DNA of 64,000 nucleotides from Amycolatopsis bullii (GTDB taxonomy: Bacteria > Actinomycetota > Actinomycetes > Mycobacteriales > Pseudonocardiaceae): positions 1 through 64,000 of the forward strand of contig NZ_BNAW01000041.1 of the NCBI RefSeq assembly GCF_014654205.1, given 5' to 3'. Shown piece after piece: positions 44,851 through 53,366 of this stretch (its first letter is position 1; each line of letters begins with the position of its first letter). The notes under the pieces are model-generated. The model did no database searches, was not told where the DNA came from, and worked only from the letters and a program-made list of their open reading frames with translations. A program made the translations under genes and the position numbers.

Positions 44851-44927
44851 ACCCGGACCGAGGCGAACATCCGCCTCCTCGGTCCGACTCGGCCGCCGCG
44901 GGGGCGAGCCGGACCGTGGCGGCCGAG

Positions 44928-44996
44928 CTGTGCCGCATGAGGAGCCGCTGCCGGCGGCTCGTACGCGCGGCTGGTCGCGGCGGCGCGCTGAACCCG
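44928..44996 (+). pseudogene. Duplicated remnant of the ABC exporter 3' end
   Basis: The stretch from about 44928 to 44996 repeats the end of the exporter gene (about 44787-44855): CGCATGAGGAGC resembles CGCACGAGGAGC, and GGCGGCTCGTACGCGCGGCT recurs exactly at 44812 and 44953, followed by TGAACCCGG in both. A few substitutions and gaps are present. It encodes no complete domain. The rest of the 44851-45078 gap shows no gene. Confidence 0.65.
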
Positions 44997-45078
44997 GGCC
45001 GGGGCGGATTGGTCCGGAATGTCCGGAGCGGCGGACGTGTTGCTCCCCAGGGAGACGATCTTCTACCTGGGGAGTGCC

Positions 45079-45504
45079 ATGTCTTTCGTGATGACCGCGG
45101 CCGAACGCGAGCAGTTCCTGAGCGGCGTGCACGTCGGGGTGCTGGCGGTGGAGCGCGCCGGCCGGGCGCCGCTGGCCGTGCCGGTTTGGTACGACTACGA
45201 ACCCGGCGGTGAGCTGCTGATCTGGATGGAGCGCGACACGGTCAAGGACCGCTCGATCCGCGCGGCGGGCCGGCTGAGCCTGGTGGCCCAGGACGAGAAC
45301 CCGCCGTACAAGTACGTGACGGCCGAGGGCCCGGTGATCGCGAACGACGAGCCTCCGACGCGCGAGCAGGCGTTGCGGATCGCGAAGCGGTACTGGCCGG
45401 AGGACCAGGCGACCGCTTACGTCGACTCCGCGCTCGGGGAGCGGTCGGTGCTGGTCCGGGTCCGGCCCGAGAAGTGGCTGTCGAACGACCAGAGCAAGAG
45501 CTGA
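45079..45504 (+). CDS. Pyridoxamine-5'-phosphate-oxidase-fold flavoprotein
   Basis: A 141-residue split-barrel protein of the PNPOx/FDOR superfamily, which binds FMN or F420. Family-like segments are VGVLAVERAGRAPLAVPVWYDYE, the strand LLIWMERDTVKDRSIRAAG and VRVRPEKWLS. ATG 45079 follows GGGGAG, which decides it over an upstream in-frame start. The cofactor and substrate cannot be determined. It ends just before a dispersed repeat copy. Confidence 0.78.
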   Translation: MSFVMTAAEREQFLSGVHVGVLAVERAGRAPLAVPVWYDYEPGGELLIWMERDTVKDRSIRAAGRLSLVAQDENPPYKYVTAEGPVIANDEPPTREQALRIAKRYWPEDQATAYVDSALGERSVLVRVRPEKWLSNDQSKS

Positions 45505-45513
45505 CCTCGATCC

Positions 45514-45592
45514 GGGGCTGTGGACAACTCGAGTCCGCAGCCCCGGAACCGTCGGTGCCCCCCGCTAGCATGGATACCGGGGGGCGCGGCCC
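45514..45592 (+). repeat. Dispersed intergenic element copy 2
   Basis: GGGGCTGTGGAC...GTCCGCAGCCCC forms a hairpin-like inverted repeat around TGTGGACAA (45519-45527), a perfect DnaA box on the minus strand. CGTCGGTG-N8-TAGCAT (45550-45571) follows, one mismatch from TGTCGGTG, then TGGATACCGGGGGG. It fills the 92-bp gap between the convergent flavoprotein and purQ genes. Confidence 0.7.
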
Positions 45593-45596
45593 GCCC

Positions 45597-46274
45597 TCAG
45601 GCCTTGACCAGCGCGTCCACCGCGCTGAAGAACATGCCGAGCCCGTCGTCCGAAGGCCCGGTCAGCGCGTCGATCGCGTGCTCCGGGTGCGGCATCAGCC
45701 CGACGACCCGGCCGTTCTCGCTGCGGATCCCGGCGATGTCGTTGCGCGACCCGTTCGGGTTGCCGCCGACGTACCGGAACACCACGCGGCCCTCGCCCTC
45801 CAGCTCGTCCAAAGTGGACTGCTCGGCCACGTAGCAGCCGTCGATGTTCTTCATCGGGATGAGGATTTCCGCGCCTTCGTCGTAGCGCGTGGTCCATGCG
45901 GTGGACGTGTTCTCCACGCGCAGCCACTGGTCGCGGCAGATGAAGTGCAGGCCCTGGTTGCGGATCATCGCGCCCGGCAGCAGGCCGGCCTCGCACAGGA
46001 TCTGGAACCCGTTGCAGATGCCGAGCACCGGCATGCCCGCGCGCGCCGCCTCGATCACCGGCGTCATGACCGGCGCGAACCGGGCGATCACGCCCGCGCG
46101 CAGGTAGTCGCCGTAGGAGAAGCCGCCCGGGACGACCACCGCGTCGACGTCACGCAGGTCCTCGTCGGCGTGCCACAGCGGCACGGCCTCGCCGCCGGCG
46201 TAGCGGACCGCGCGGGCCGCGTCGCCGTCGTCCAGCGTGCCCGGGAAGGTGATGACACCGATGCGCGCGCTCAC
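45597..46274 (-). CDS. purQ: Phosphoribosylformylglycinamidine synthase glutaminase PurQ
   Basis: The glutamine amidotransferase subunit that feeds ammonia to PurL. The 225-residue protein has the nucleophile Cys in VLGICNGFQIL, PGGFSYGDYLRAG near the N-terminus and the catalytic His-Glu in MPHPEHAIDAL. GTG 46274 overlaps the purS stop as GTGA, so the two are translationally coupled. Confidence 0.96.
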   Translation of the reverse strand: MSARIGVITFPGTLDDGDAARAVRYAGGEAVPLWHADEDLRDVDAVVVPGGFSYGDYLRAGVIARFAPVMTPVIEAARAGMPVLGICNGFQILCEAGLLPGAMIRNQGLHFICRDQWLRVENTSTAWTTRYDEGAEILIPMKNIDGCYVAEQSTLDELEGEGRVVFRYVGGNPNGSRNDIAGIRSENGRVVGLMPHPEHAIDALTGPSDDGLGMFFSAVDALVKA

Positions 46275-46510
46275 GCGTCCACCCGCTTGATCGTCCACTG
46301 CTCGATGACGGGGTTGGCGAGGAATCCCTCGGCGATCTTCTCGAGCGTCGCGTCGTCGACCGTGTCGTCGACCTCGATCTCGAAGTGCTTGCCCTGGCGG
46401 ATCTCCTTGATCCCGGTGAACCCCAGGCGGCCGGCGGCGCCGAGCGCGGCCTGTCCCTGCGGGTCGAGGATTTCGGGCTTCGGCATGACGTCGACGACGA
46501 CTCGGGCCAC
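46271..46510 (-). CDS. purS: Phosphoribosylformylglycinamidine synthase subunit PurS
   Basis: The small structural subunit that bridges PurL and PurQ, 79 residues. It begins MARVVVDVMPKPEILDPQGQ and has the conserved GKHFEIEVDD strand. GTG 46510 follows AAGGAG. A possible -10 TATGCT lies at 46558-46553 on the minus strand. The 155-bp divergent gap with the GMC gene contains both promoters. Confidence 0.95.
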   Translation of the reverse strand: MARVVVDVMPKPEILDPQGQAALGAAGRLGFTGIKEIRQGKHFEIEVDDTVDDATLEKIAEGFLANPVIEQWTIKRVDA

Positions 46511-46665
46511 GGCAGGCTGCTCCTTATTCACGCAGGTCGTGGGTACCTCCCGAGCATAGTTCACCCTCTCGACCCCCTGGCGGGGCCCACCGGGAAACCT
46601 AAACTGGCCGACGGCGCGGAGCTGCGCCATGATGAGTCGTTGACATCTCGCCAACAGGAGGCACC

Positions 46666-48240
46666 GTGGCCGTCCAGGAGTCCTACGACTACGTCATCGT
46701 CGGCGCCGGCAGCGCGGGGTGCGTCCTCGCCCACCGCCTCACCGAAGATCCTTCGGCCCAGGTCCTGCTCCTCGAAGCGGGCGCGGAGGACACCGCGGAC
46801 GAGATCCACATCCCCGCCGCGTTCGCGTCGCTGTTCAAGACCAAGTGGGACTGGAACTACGAGACCGTCGAGCAGAAGCACACGGGCAAGACGTCGTACT
46901 GGCCGCGCGGGAAGATGCTCGGCGGCTGCTCGTCGATCAACGCGATGATCTACATCCGCGGCAACCGCGCCGACTACGACGGCTGGCGCGATTCTCACGG
47001 CGCTACCGGATGGGGCTGGGACGACGTCCTGCCGTACTTCAAGCGGGCCGAGGGCAACCAGCGGCTCGGCGGGCCGCTGCACGGCACCGACGGCCCGCTG
47101 CACGTCGAAGACCGCCGGTTCACCCACGAGCTGTCGCACGCCTGGGTCGACTCGGCCGTCGCGTGGGGCCTCAAGCGCACCGACGACTTCAACGGCGAGA
47201 GCCAGGAAGGCGCCGGCGTCTACCAGGTGACGTGCAAGAAGGGCCGCCGGTGGTCCACGGCGGACGCCTACCTGCGCCCGGCGCTTTCGCGGCCGAACCT
47301 GACGGTGAAGACGCTGGCGCCCGCCACCCGGGTCGTCTTCGAGGGCACACGCGCGGTCGGTGTGTCCTATTTGGACAGCGGCGTGGAACGGACGGTGCAC
47401 GCTTCGGCCGAGGTCATCCTTTCGGGCGGCGCCGTCAACTCACCGCAGCTACTGATGGTGTCGGGCGTCGGCCCCGCCGAGCACCTGCGCGAGCACGGCA
47501 TCGACGTCGTCGCCGCGCTGCCCGGGGTCGGGGAGAACCTGCACGACCACCCGGCGTGCGGGATCATCTGGTCCACCCGTGACACGACCGACCTGGTCGA
47601 CGCGGCTTCGCTCTTCGGCCTGGCGCGGTACCAGCTGACCCGGCGGGGCCCCTTGACGTCGAACATCGGTGAAGCGGGCGCGTTCTACCCGACCACGGAC
47701 GGCCTGCCGGCGCCGGACATGCAGATCCACGTGGCGCCGACGATGTTCTACGACAACGGGTTGCGCGAACCGACGGTTCCCGGGTTCACGTCGGCGGCGA
47801 CGCTGGTGGACGTCGCGAGCCGCGGACGGCTGCGGCTGAAGTCGGCGAACCCGTTGTGGAAGCCGGAAATCGACCCGGCGTACTACGCCGAGCCGCGAGA
47901 CATGGAGACGATGATCGCCGGGCTGCGGGCGTTGATCGAGATCGGGCAGGCGGGGCCGCTGCGGCGGTTCCTGGACAAGCCGTTCCTGCCGCTGCGGCAC
48001 GATTTGAGCGATTCCGAGCTGGCCGAGCACATCCGGGAGAACACGCAGACGCTCTATCACCCGGTCGGGACTTGCTCGATCGGGTCGGTGGTGGACCCGG
48101 AGCTGCGGGTTCAGGGCGTGGAGGGGCTGCGGGTGGTGGATGCTTCCGTGATGCCGGTGGTGCCGCGGGGGAACACCAACGCGCCGACGATCATGGTGGC
48201 GGAGAAGGCGGCGGACCTGATCCGGGGGCGGTCGATTTAG
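46666..48240 (+). CDS. GMC-family FAD oxidoreductase (choline-dehydrogenase-like)
   Basis: A 524-residue flavoenzyme oxidising alcohol groups. It has the FAD motif YVIVGAGSAGCVLAHRL, GMC signature 1 (GKMLGGCSSINAMIYIRGN), signature 2 (GAVNSPQLLMVSGVGP) and the catalytic His region TLYHPVGTCSIG with Asn in PRGNTNAPTIMVAEKAA. GTG 46666 follows ACAGGAGGCACC. The convergent aldehyde dehydrogenase could oxidise its product, though they are separate transcription units. Substrate is uncertain; betaine synthesis is one option. Confidence 0.88.
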   Translation: MAVQESYDYVIVGAGSAGCVLAHRLTEDPSAQVLLLEAGAEDTADEIHIPAAFASLFKTKWDWNYETVEQKHTGKTSYWPRGKMLGGCSSINAMIYIRGNRADYDGWRDSHGATGWGWDDVLPYFKRAEGNQRLGGPLHGTDGPLHVEDRRFTHELSHAWVDSAVAWGLKRTDDFNGESQEGAGVYQVTCKKGRRWSTADAYLRPALSRPNLTVKTLAPATRVVFEGTRAVGVSYLDSGVERTVHASAEVILSGGAVNSPQLLMVSGVGPAEHLREHGIDVVAALPGVGENLHDHPACGIIWSTRDTTDLVDAASLFGLARYQLTRRGPLTSNIGEAGAFYPTTDGLPAPDMQIHVAPTMFYDNGLREPTVPGFTSAATLVDVASRGRLRLKSANPLWKPEIDPAYYAEPRDMETMIAGLRALIEIGQAGPLRRFLDKPFLPLRHDLSDSELAEHIRENTQTLYHPVGTCSIGSVVDPELRVQGVEGLRVVDASVMPVVPRGNTNAPTIMVAEKAADLIRGRSI

Positions 48241-48249
48241 CGCGGCCCT

Positions 48250-48337
48250 CGGCCCCCCGGTTGTCCAGTTTACCGGCGGGCACCGACAGTTTCGGCGCTG
48301 TTCCGGGGTTGTGGACCCGAGTTGTCCACAACCCCGG
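48250..48337 (-). repeat. Dispersed intergenic element copy 3 (with 14-bp hairpin)
   Basis: On the minus strand TGTCGGTG (48288-48281) is followed after 8 bases by TAAACT (48272-48267). On the 48303-48337 side, CCGGGGTTGTGGAC and GTCCACAACCCCGG form a perfect 14-bp hairpin with a 7-base loop; its right arm contains TTGTCCACA (48322-48330). It occupies the gap between convergent GMC and aldehyde dehydrogenase genes and could also terminate both. Confidence 0.7.
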
Positions 48338-48343
48338 GGTGGC

Positions 48344-49840
48344 TCAGCGCTTGCCGTGGAGGATGGTCACCAGCTTGGCAACCAGCGCGTCCGTCGATTC
48401 CTTGCGGCTGAACGAAGTCAACGTGAGCGGGGCCGTGAAGCGCTGGCGGGCGATGGCCTTCGTGCGGGCGAACTCGCGCAGCCCCTCCGGGCCGTGGATG
48501 CGGCCGAAGCCCGAATCGCCGACGCCACCGAAGGGCAGCGACGCGATTCCCGCGAAGGACAGGGGCGCGTTGATCGCCGTCATGCCCGTGCGCAGCTTCT
48601 CCGCCAGCTCCACGCCGCGGGACTTCGAGAACACCGTCGAGCCCAGGCCGTACTTCGTGTTGTTCGCACGCTCGACCGCTTCGTCCATGTCGCGGACCTT
48701 GGCGATCGTCACCGTCGGGCCGAACGTCTCCTCCGTCACCGCCTCGGAATCCTCCGGGACGTCGACCAGGACCGTCGGCTGCGCGTAGCGGTCGCCGACC
48801 GCCTCCTCGCCGCCCAGCACCGCCTTGCCGCCGCGGGACAGGGCGTCGTGGATGTGGCGCTTGATCACGCCCAGCTGGGACGGCATCGTCACCGGGCCGT
48901 ACTGGGCCGCCTCGTCCGAGCCGGCGCGGACGTCCTTCGACTTCTCGACCACCTTCGCCACGAACTCGTCGTGGACCTTCTCGTGCACGTACACCCGCTC
49001 GACGCCGATGCACGTCTGGCCGGAGTTGGAGAACGCGCCCCACACCGTGGCGTCCGCCGCCGCGTCCAGATCCGCGTCCGCGTCGACGAGCACCGGGTCC
49101 TTGCCGCCGGCCTCGATGACCACCGGCGTCAGCGTCTCGGCCGCTGCGGCCATGATGCGCTTGCCCGTCGCCGTCGAGCCGGTGAACGCGATCTTGTCGA
49201 CCCCGGCTCGCACCAGTGCCGCGCCCGTCTCGCCGAAGCCGGTGATCAGCTGCAGCACCGGCTGCTCCGGGACGATCTCGGCGAACGCGTCGACCAGCCA
49301 CTTCCCGACGCCCGGGGTGTACTCGCTCGGCTTGAACACCACCGCGTTGCCCGCCGCGAGCGCGTACGCGACGGAGCCGAGCGGCGTGAACACCGGGTAG
49401 TTCCACGGGCCGATCACGCCGACCACACCCAGCGGCTGGTACTCCACCGTCGCCGCCTGGTTCGACATCAGCAGCCCCGCGGACCGCTTCTGCTTGCCGA
49501 GGATCTTCTTGGCGTGCTTGCCCGCCCACGCGATGTGCTCGATGGCCAGGACGCTCTCCAGCTGCGCGTCGGCGATCGGCTTGCCGGTCTCGTCGCGGAC
49601 CACCTGGCACAGTTGAGGCAGCCGCCGCGTCAGCACGCCCTTCCAGCCTTTGAGCCGCTCGGCGCGCCCGGCGAAGCCGAGGCCCGCCCACCACTCCGCC
49701 GCGACGCGCGCCCGTTCGACGGCCGCCTTGACGTCCTCCGCGGTGTGGATCGGGTAGGTTCCGACCACCTCGTCGGTCGCCGGGCTGAGCGAGTCGAAGG
49801 TCTCGCCGACCGTCGTCGGCTTCGGCTGGACGGCAGTCAT
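48344..49840 (-). CDS. NAD(P)-dependent aldehyde dehydrogenase (succinate-semialdehyde type)
   Basis: A 498-residue aldehyde dehydrogenase. The Rossmann/Lys region is VFKPSEYTPGVGKWL, the general base Glu sits in VVIEAGGKDPVLVD and the nucleophile Cys in FSNSGQTCIGVERVYV; the FGGVGDSGFGRIHG segment near the C-terminus is normal. The overall pattern is closest to succinate-semialdehyde dehydrogenases, but substrate cannot be fixed by sequence alone. It converges with the GMC gene across a repeat element. Confidence 0.87.
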   Translation of the reverse strand: MTAVQPKPTTVGETFDSLSPATDEVVGTYPIHTAEDVKAAVERARVAAEWWAGLGFAGRAERLKGWKGVLTRRLPQLCQVVRDETGKPIADAQLESVLAIEHIAWAGKHAKKILGKQKRSAGLLMSNQAATVEYQPLGVVGVIGPWNYPVFTPLGSVAYALAAGNAVVFKPSEYTPGVGKWLVDAFAEIVPEQPVLQLITGFGETGAALVRAGVDKIAFTGSTATGKRIMAAAAETLTPVVIEAGGKDPVLVDADADLDAAADATVWGAFSNSGQTCIGVERVYVHEKVHDEFVAKVVEKSKDVRAGSDEAAQYGPVTMPSQLGVIKRHIHDALSRGGKAVLGGEEAVGDRYAQPTVLVDVPEDSEAVTEETFGPTVTIAKVRDMDEAVERANNTKYGLGSTVFSKSRGVELAEKLRTGMTAINAPLSFAGIASLPFGGVGDSGFGRIHGPEGLREFARTKAIARQRFTAPLTLTSFSRKESTDALVAKLVTILHGKR

Positions 49841-49873
49841 CGGCGTCTCCCGTGGGTCGAGGGTCAGCCCAGG

Positions 49874-51013
49874 TTACGACGTTACTGACACTGTGCCAAT
49901 AGATCGTCCGGGCTTCCGCACCAGCATTGCACCGGCGATCGCCGCGGCAAAGACACCGAACAACGGGGTCACCCACAGCGGCAGGACGCCCACGGCCAGC
50001 GAGCCGAGGCCGAAGCCGGCCGCCTGCACGGTGAACGACAGCGAGAACCCGGCTGACCTGCGGTTCTTCGGCAGCACGCGCTGCAGGTTGACCGACGTCG
50101 TGGCCACCAGCGGCCCGGTGCAGCCACCGATCACCGCGACCGACGCGACCAGCCCGGGCCAGCCCAGGTCGGCGGCGAGGGCGAGCCCGCCGGCCATGAA
50201 CCCGGCGAGGAACAGCCGCGGGTCGCCGGTCCGGCCCCGCCACGCGTAGAGCGCGCTGCCGGCGATGCTCGCGCCGCTCAGCACGGCGATCACCACCGGC
50301 GCGGCGGCCGCCGGTGCCCCGAGGCGCTGGACCAGGGGCAGCGGCGCCACCTCGATGGTCGACAGCAGCAGCCCGACGGTGAACGCGCAGCAGAGCCACG
50401 GCAAGTAGGTGCGGAGGCGGACCGCCGGGACGTCATCACCGGATTCCACTTGATCGGGCTCGCCCCGGCGGCGCGGGACGAGCACCGCGGCCGCCACGCA
50501 GACCGCCGCCATCATGGCGAGCGGGACGAACGTGCCGGCCAGGTCCAGCAACGCGACCAGCGCGGGGCCGCCGACCAGCACGCCTTCCATGATCATCGCG
50601 TCGACGGAGATCGCCCTGGGCAGCAGCGCGTCGTCGACCGTGTCGGCCAGGAGCGTCCGGAAGCCGCCCGACAGCGCGCCGCCCGCGATGCCCGGCAGCA
50701 GGACGAGCGCGACCAGGACCGGGGCCGGCGCGTCGGCGGCCAGCGCCAGCACGGCGTACCCGGCGGCGGTCAGGAGCAGCAGCGCGGGTAAGCCCCGCGA
50801 AGGGCCGACGCGGTCGAGCAGCCGCCCGACCGGCACCGCGCACACCATCTCGGTGGCGACGTAGACCGACATCAGCACGCCGCCGAGCCGGTAAGAGCCG
50901 GTCGTGGCCGTGGTGAGCAGGGTGAACGCGAGCGGCGCCATGGTCGCCGGCAGCCGGGCGAACTGGACACCCGCCGACCAGCGCCAGTACGCGCGATGAG
51001 TCAACAACGACAT
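49874..51013 (-). CDS. MFS transporter
   Basis: A 379-residue major-facilitator protein with about 11-12 helices. The early loop VGRLLDRVGPSRGLPALLLL is the MFS motif between helices 2 and 3, and multiple Gly/Pro-rich helices follow. It diverges from a winged-helix regulator 61 bp away, across an inverted repeat, which fits a regulated drug or metabolite exporter. Substrate unknown. Confidence 0.85.
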   Translation of the reverse strand: MSLLTHRAYWRWSAGVQFARLPATMAPLAFTLLTTATTGSYRLGGVLMSVYVATEMVCAVPVGRLLDRVGPSRGLPALLLLTAAGYAVLALAADAPAPVLVALVLLPGIAGGALSGGFRTLLADTVDDALLPRAISVDAMIMEGVLVGGPALVALLDLAGTFVPLAMMAAVCVAAAVLVPRRRGEPDQVESGDDVPAVRLRTYLPWLCCAFTVGLLLSTIEVAPLPLVQRLGAPAAAAPVVIAVLSGASIAGSALYAWRGRTGDPRLFLAGFMAGGLALAADLGWPGLVASVAVIGGCTGPLVATTSVNLQRVLPKNRRSAGFSLSFTVQAAGFGLGSLAVGVLPLWVTPLFGVFAAAIAGAMLVRKPGRSIGTVSVTS

Positions 51014-51048
51014 GCCGTCACGCTCTCCTGGCGCGCTGCCGCGGCATA

Positions 51049-51072
51049 CTGATTCGGGTGAGAGCGAATCAG
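51049..51072. promoter_or_regulatory. 8-bp inverted repeat operator between MFS and regulator genes
   Basis: CTGATTCG (51049-51056) and CGAATCAG (51065-51072) form a perfect inverted repeat with an 8-base spacer, directly overlapping a CATACT -10-like element (51045-51050) and ending 2 bases before the regulator GTG. This suggests autorepression and control of the divergent exporter. Confidence 0.65.
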
Positions 51073-51074
51073 CC

Positions 51075-52004
51075 GTGATCGAGCTGGCCCTGACCGCGGC
51101 CGGGAGCCAGCGCGTCCGCTTCGCGATCTCGCCGTTGGAGGAGGTGCTGGGCGCGGTCCAGACGCTGCTCGGCCTCCGGCGGCACCCCGCGCCCCTGCCG
51201 TGGCTCTCCGGCGTGCCGGATGTGCCCGAGCTGACGGCGGTGCTGAGCGGGCGGCACTACATCACCGAGTTCCTGAGCCCGCCGCCCGACGGTCCCGAGA
51301 CGACCGCCGAAGCGCAGCTCGAGGTGGTCCGCGCGACGCCGCCGGAGCAGGTGGCGCTGGAGCTGGGCATGGTCGACGCGGACCTGTCCGGGCTGCCGGC
51401 CGACCCGGCGGCCGCGCGCGACCTGCTGGCCGGCCAGCTGGAGACGGTGTGGCGGTCGGTGCTGGCGCCGCAGTGGCCCCGCCTGCGCGAGCTGCTCGCG
51501 GCGGACATCGCGCACCGGACGCGGCAGCTCGGCTCGGGTGGGATCGCGGCAATGCTGGCGGAGCTCCACCCGCGCGTCCGGCTGTCGGGGACGTCGGTGC
51601 TGGTCGACGTCCGGGCCCGCGAGCGGCTTTCGATCGACTCGCGCGGGCTGCTGCTGATCCCGGCGGTGTTCGCGTGGCCGAACGTCGGGGTGGTGACGGT
51701 GCCGCCGTGGCAGGTTTCGCTGCTGTACCCGGCGCGCGGGGTGGCTTCGCTGTGGAGCACTTCCGCGCCGTCCGAACCGCTGGTCGAGGTGCTCGGCCGG
51801 ACGCGGGCGCTGCTGCTGACGACCCTCGACCGCCCGGCGGCGACGACCGAACTGGCCCGGCGGCACGGACTGGCGGCGGCAACGGTTTCGGCGCACCTGA
51901 CGGCGTTGCGTGGCGCGGGGTTGCTGGCTTCGGAGCGGCGGGGGCATCGGGTGCTGTACCGGCGGACGGAGCTGGGGGATGCGTTGCTGACCGGGAAGCT
52001 TTGA
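51075..52004 (+). CDS. Winged-helix (ArsR-like) transcriptional regulator
   Basis: A 309-residue regulator whose DNA-binding winged helix is unusually at the C-terminus: TTELARRHGLAAATVSAHLT with RHGLAAATVSAHLTALRGAG and ERRGHRVLYRRTELGDAL (partly quoted). The long N-terminal region is a ligand-like domain without recognised motif; it includes VDVRARERLSIDSRGLLLIP. GTG 51075 gives the right frame behind the operator-like repeat. It probably controls the divergent MFS gene. Confidence 0.8.
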   Translation: MIELALTAAGSQRVRFAISPLEEVLGAVQTLLGLRRHPAPLPWLSGVPDVPELTAVLSGRHYITEFLSPPPDGPETTAEAQLEVVRATPPEQVALELGMVDADLSGLPADPAAARDLLAGQLETVWRSVLAPQWPRLRELLAADIAHRTRQLGSGGIAAMLAELHPRVRLSGTSVLVDVRARERLSIDSRGLLLIPAVFAWPNVGVVTVPPWQVSLLYPARGVASLWSTSAPSEPLVEVLGRTRALLLTTLDRPAATTELARRHGLAAATVSAHLTALRGAGLLASERRGHRVLYRRTELGDALLTGKL

Positions 52005-52234
52005 CCCGGAGTTGTCGACAAATTCTCCAGCAAGCGACAAGGGAATTGTGGTTGAGTCAGCCTTTCGTGGGTTTCGGCGGACACGGAGTCGTCGAGGCGC
52101 TAGAGTCGCGGTCTTCGGCCGGAACCTCGGCCGGACTGGTGTGATGACTAAGTCGAGGATGGTCAATGATTCACCAAGGTGGCGAAGGCGGAGACACGTA
52201 GTTTCGCCTGCAGCAGCCCCGTCCCTCGGACGGG
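52005..52234. other. Gap without gene between regulator and lower-G+C membrane gene
   Basis: This 230-bp stretch is noticeably less G+C-rich than its surroundings and contains no credible ORF; the only open frame is a short basic one without start context. It borders the 52235 gene, also lower in G+C, and may be part of the same acquired segment. Confidence 0.5.
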
Positions 52235-53113
52235 TTACCTCGGCTTTTTGAGGTCGAGGCGCATCCCGACGCGAAGGCGTGGCGGGATGTTCCTCGCCAC
52301 CAGGCACACCTCGGTGGGCCCGGCACCGTTGCGCCGGACCGCCAGCGAGTAGTCGTGTTGCCCCTTCAGCAGGCCGATCGCATCACAAGCCACGTCGCTG
52401 CCTTCGGGCAGTTGAATCGCGTACTCCAAGTAGTCGGTGACGCACGCGAACCTCAACGCGAATTCGTCCGGGCGCCGATCCCGCATCAGGGGAGCACATT
52501 TACCGGGCCACGCCTTTTCGATCACCATGACGATTTCGTCGCCCCGCCTCGCCGGACTGCCGAAATGTGCGATGATTTCCAGTCTTCCATCGTTCAGCCA
52601 AGTCGACGTCGCATCTCGCCGAGTACCGCCGATACCATCGACTTCGAGCGACTTGACATCCACCTTCACTTTGCGGCGCGCGCGTTCGGGCTGCTTCCAC
52701 CCCGCACCAGTGCGAATGGCGAAGAAGTCGAGCAAATCGCATTCGACGATCGCCTTGACGGTGATCACCTCGCTGGCGTCGCCGTTCGGCCGCACCACGG
52801 CGGACTCCACCCAGCTGGCGATCCGCCACGAGTGACCGTGGCGCTCCTTGAGGACCGTGCAGTAGTACTGGAGCAACCGGCGGTCGAGTTCCGTTCGTGA
52901 CCGCCATTCCACCCGGTTCGCGATCAGGAGGATGTACAACCCGATCACCCCGAGCAGCACCGCCACGATTGCGCCCGCCTTTATCGCCGAGTTGCCCAGC
53001 AACGCACTGAGCAAGCCGCCGAACGCAAGGATTCCCAGCACGCCTTCCACCAGACCGACAATGCCGGTGTAGATGACATATTCTCGGAGCCAGCCGAGGA
53101 AGCTCTTCAGCAT
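52235..53113 (-). CDS. Hypothetical membrane protein of unusual base composition
   Basis: A 292-residue protein with two N-terminal hydrophobic segments (VGLVEGVLGILAFGGLLSAL and AGAIVAVLLGVIGLYILLIA) and a large soluble C-terminal domain rich in beta strands (SWRIASWVESAVVRPN, LEIIAHFGSPARRGDEIVMV). I do not recognise the family. Third-position G+C is visibly lower than in neighbours, suggesting recent acquisition. ATG 53113 gives MLKSFLGWLREYVIYTG; the membrane topology puts the soluble domain in the cytoplasm if the first loop is outside. Confidence 0.65.
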   Translation of the reverse strand: MLKSFLGWLREYVIYTGIVGLVEGVLGILAFGGLLSALLGNSAIKAGAIVAVLLGVIGLYILLIANRVEWRSRTELDRRLLQYYCTVLKERHGHSWRIASWVESAVVRPNGDASEVITVKAIVECDLLDFFAIRTGAGWKQPERARRKVKVDVKSLEVDGIGGTRRDATSTWLNDGRLEIIAHFGSPARRGDEIVMVIEKAWPGKCAPLMRDRRPDEFALRFACVTDYLEYAIQLPEGSDVACDAIGLLKGQHDYSLAVRRNGAGPTEVCLVARNIPPRLRVGMRLDLKKPR

Positions 53114-53366
53114 TGGGCGCCCCACTCCCTGCCGCAACGGGTGCCGGACGCTCAAGAATAAGTCATTTGCGCACCTTCCGGCCAAGTTGCTCCGTCCGAG
53201 TGGACAAATTGGTGACATTCTCGAAAAACGGAAACCGAGCGTCACCACCGCCGCGGATTTCGGTGCGGCAGCGGAGGAGGGGCCGCCGGTCGGCCACCGA
53301 GCGTGTTGGCGGGCCGCCGACAACCTGCCTAGGCTGGGATCGACCACCCGTGAAGGAGTACCAACG

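Noticed and set aside
48303..48337. Simple terminator only
   Set aside because: The hairpin is part of the dispersed element, since the adjacent TGTCGGTG-N8-TAAACT core and DnaA-like boxes recur at other sites; a terminator role is possible but secondary.
52012..52251. 79-codon plus-strand frame in the lower-G+C gap
   Set aside because: Arg-rich with no ribosome-binding site or homology-like segment; reported only as a gap.
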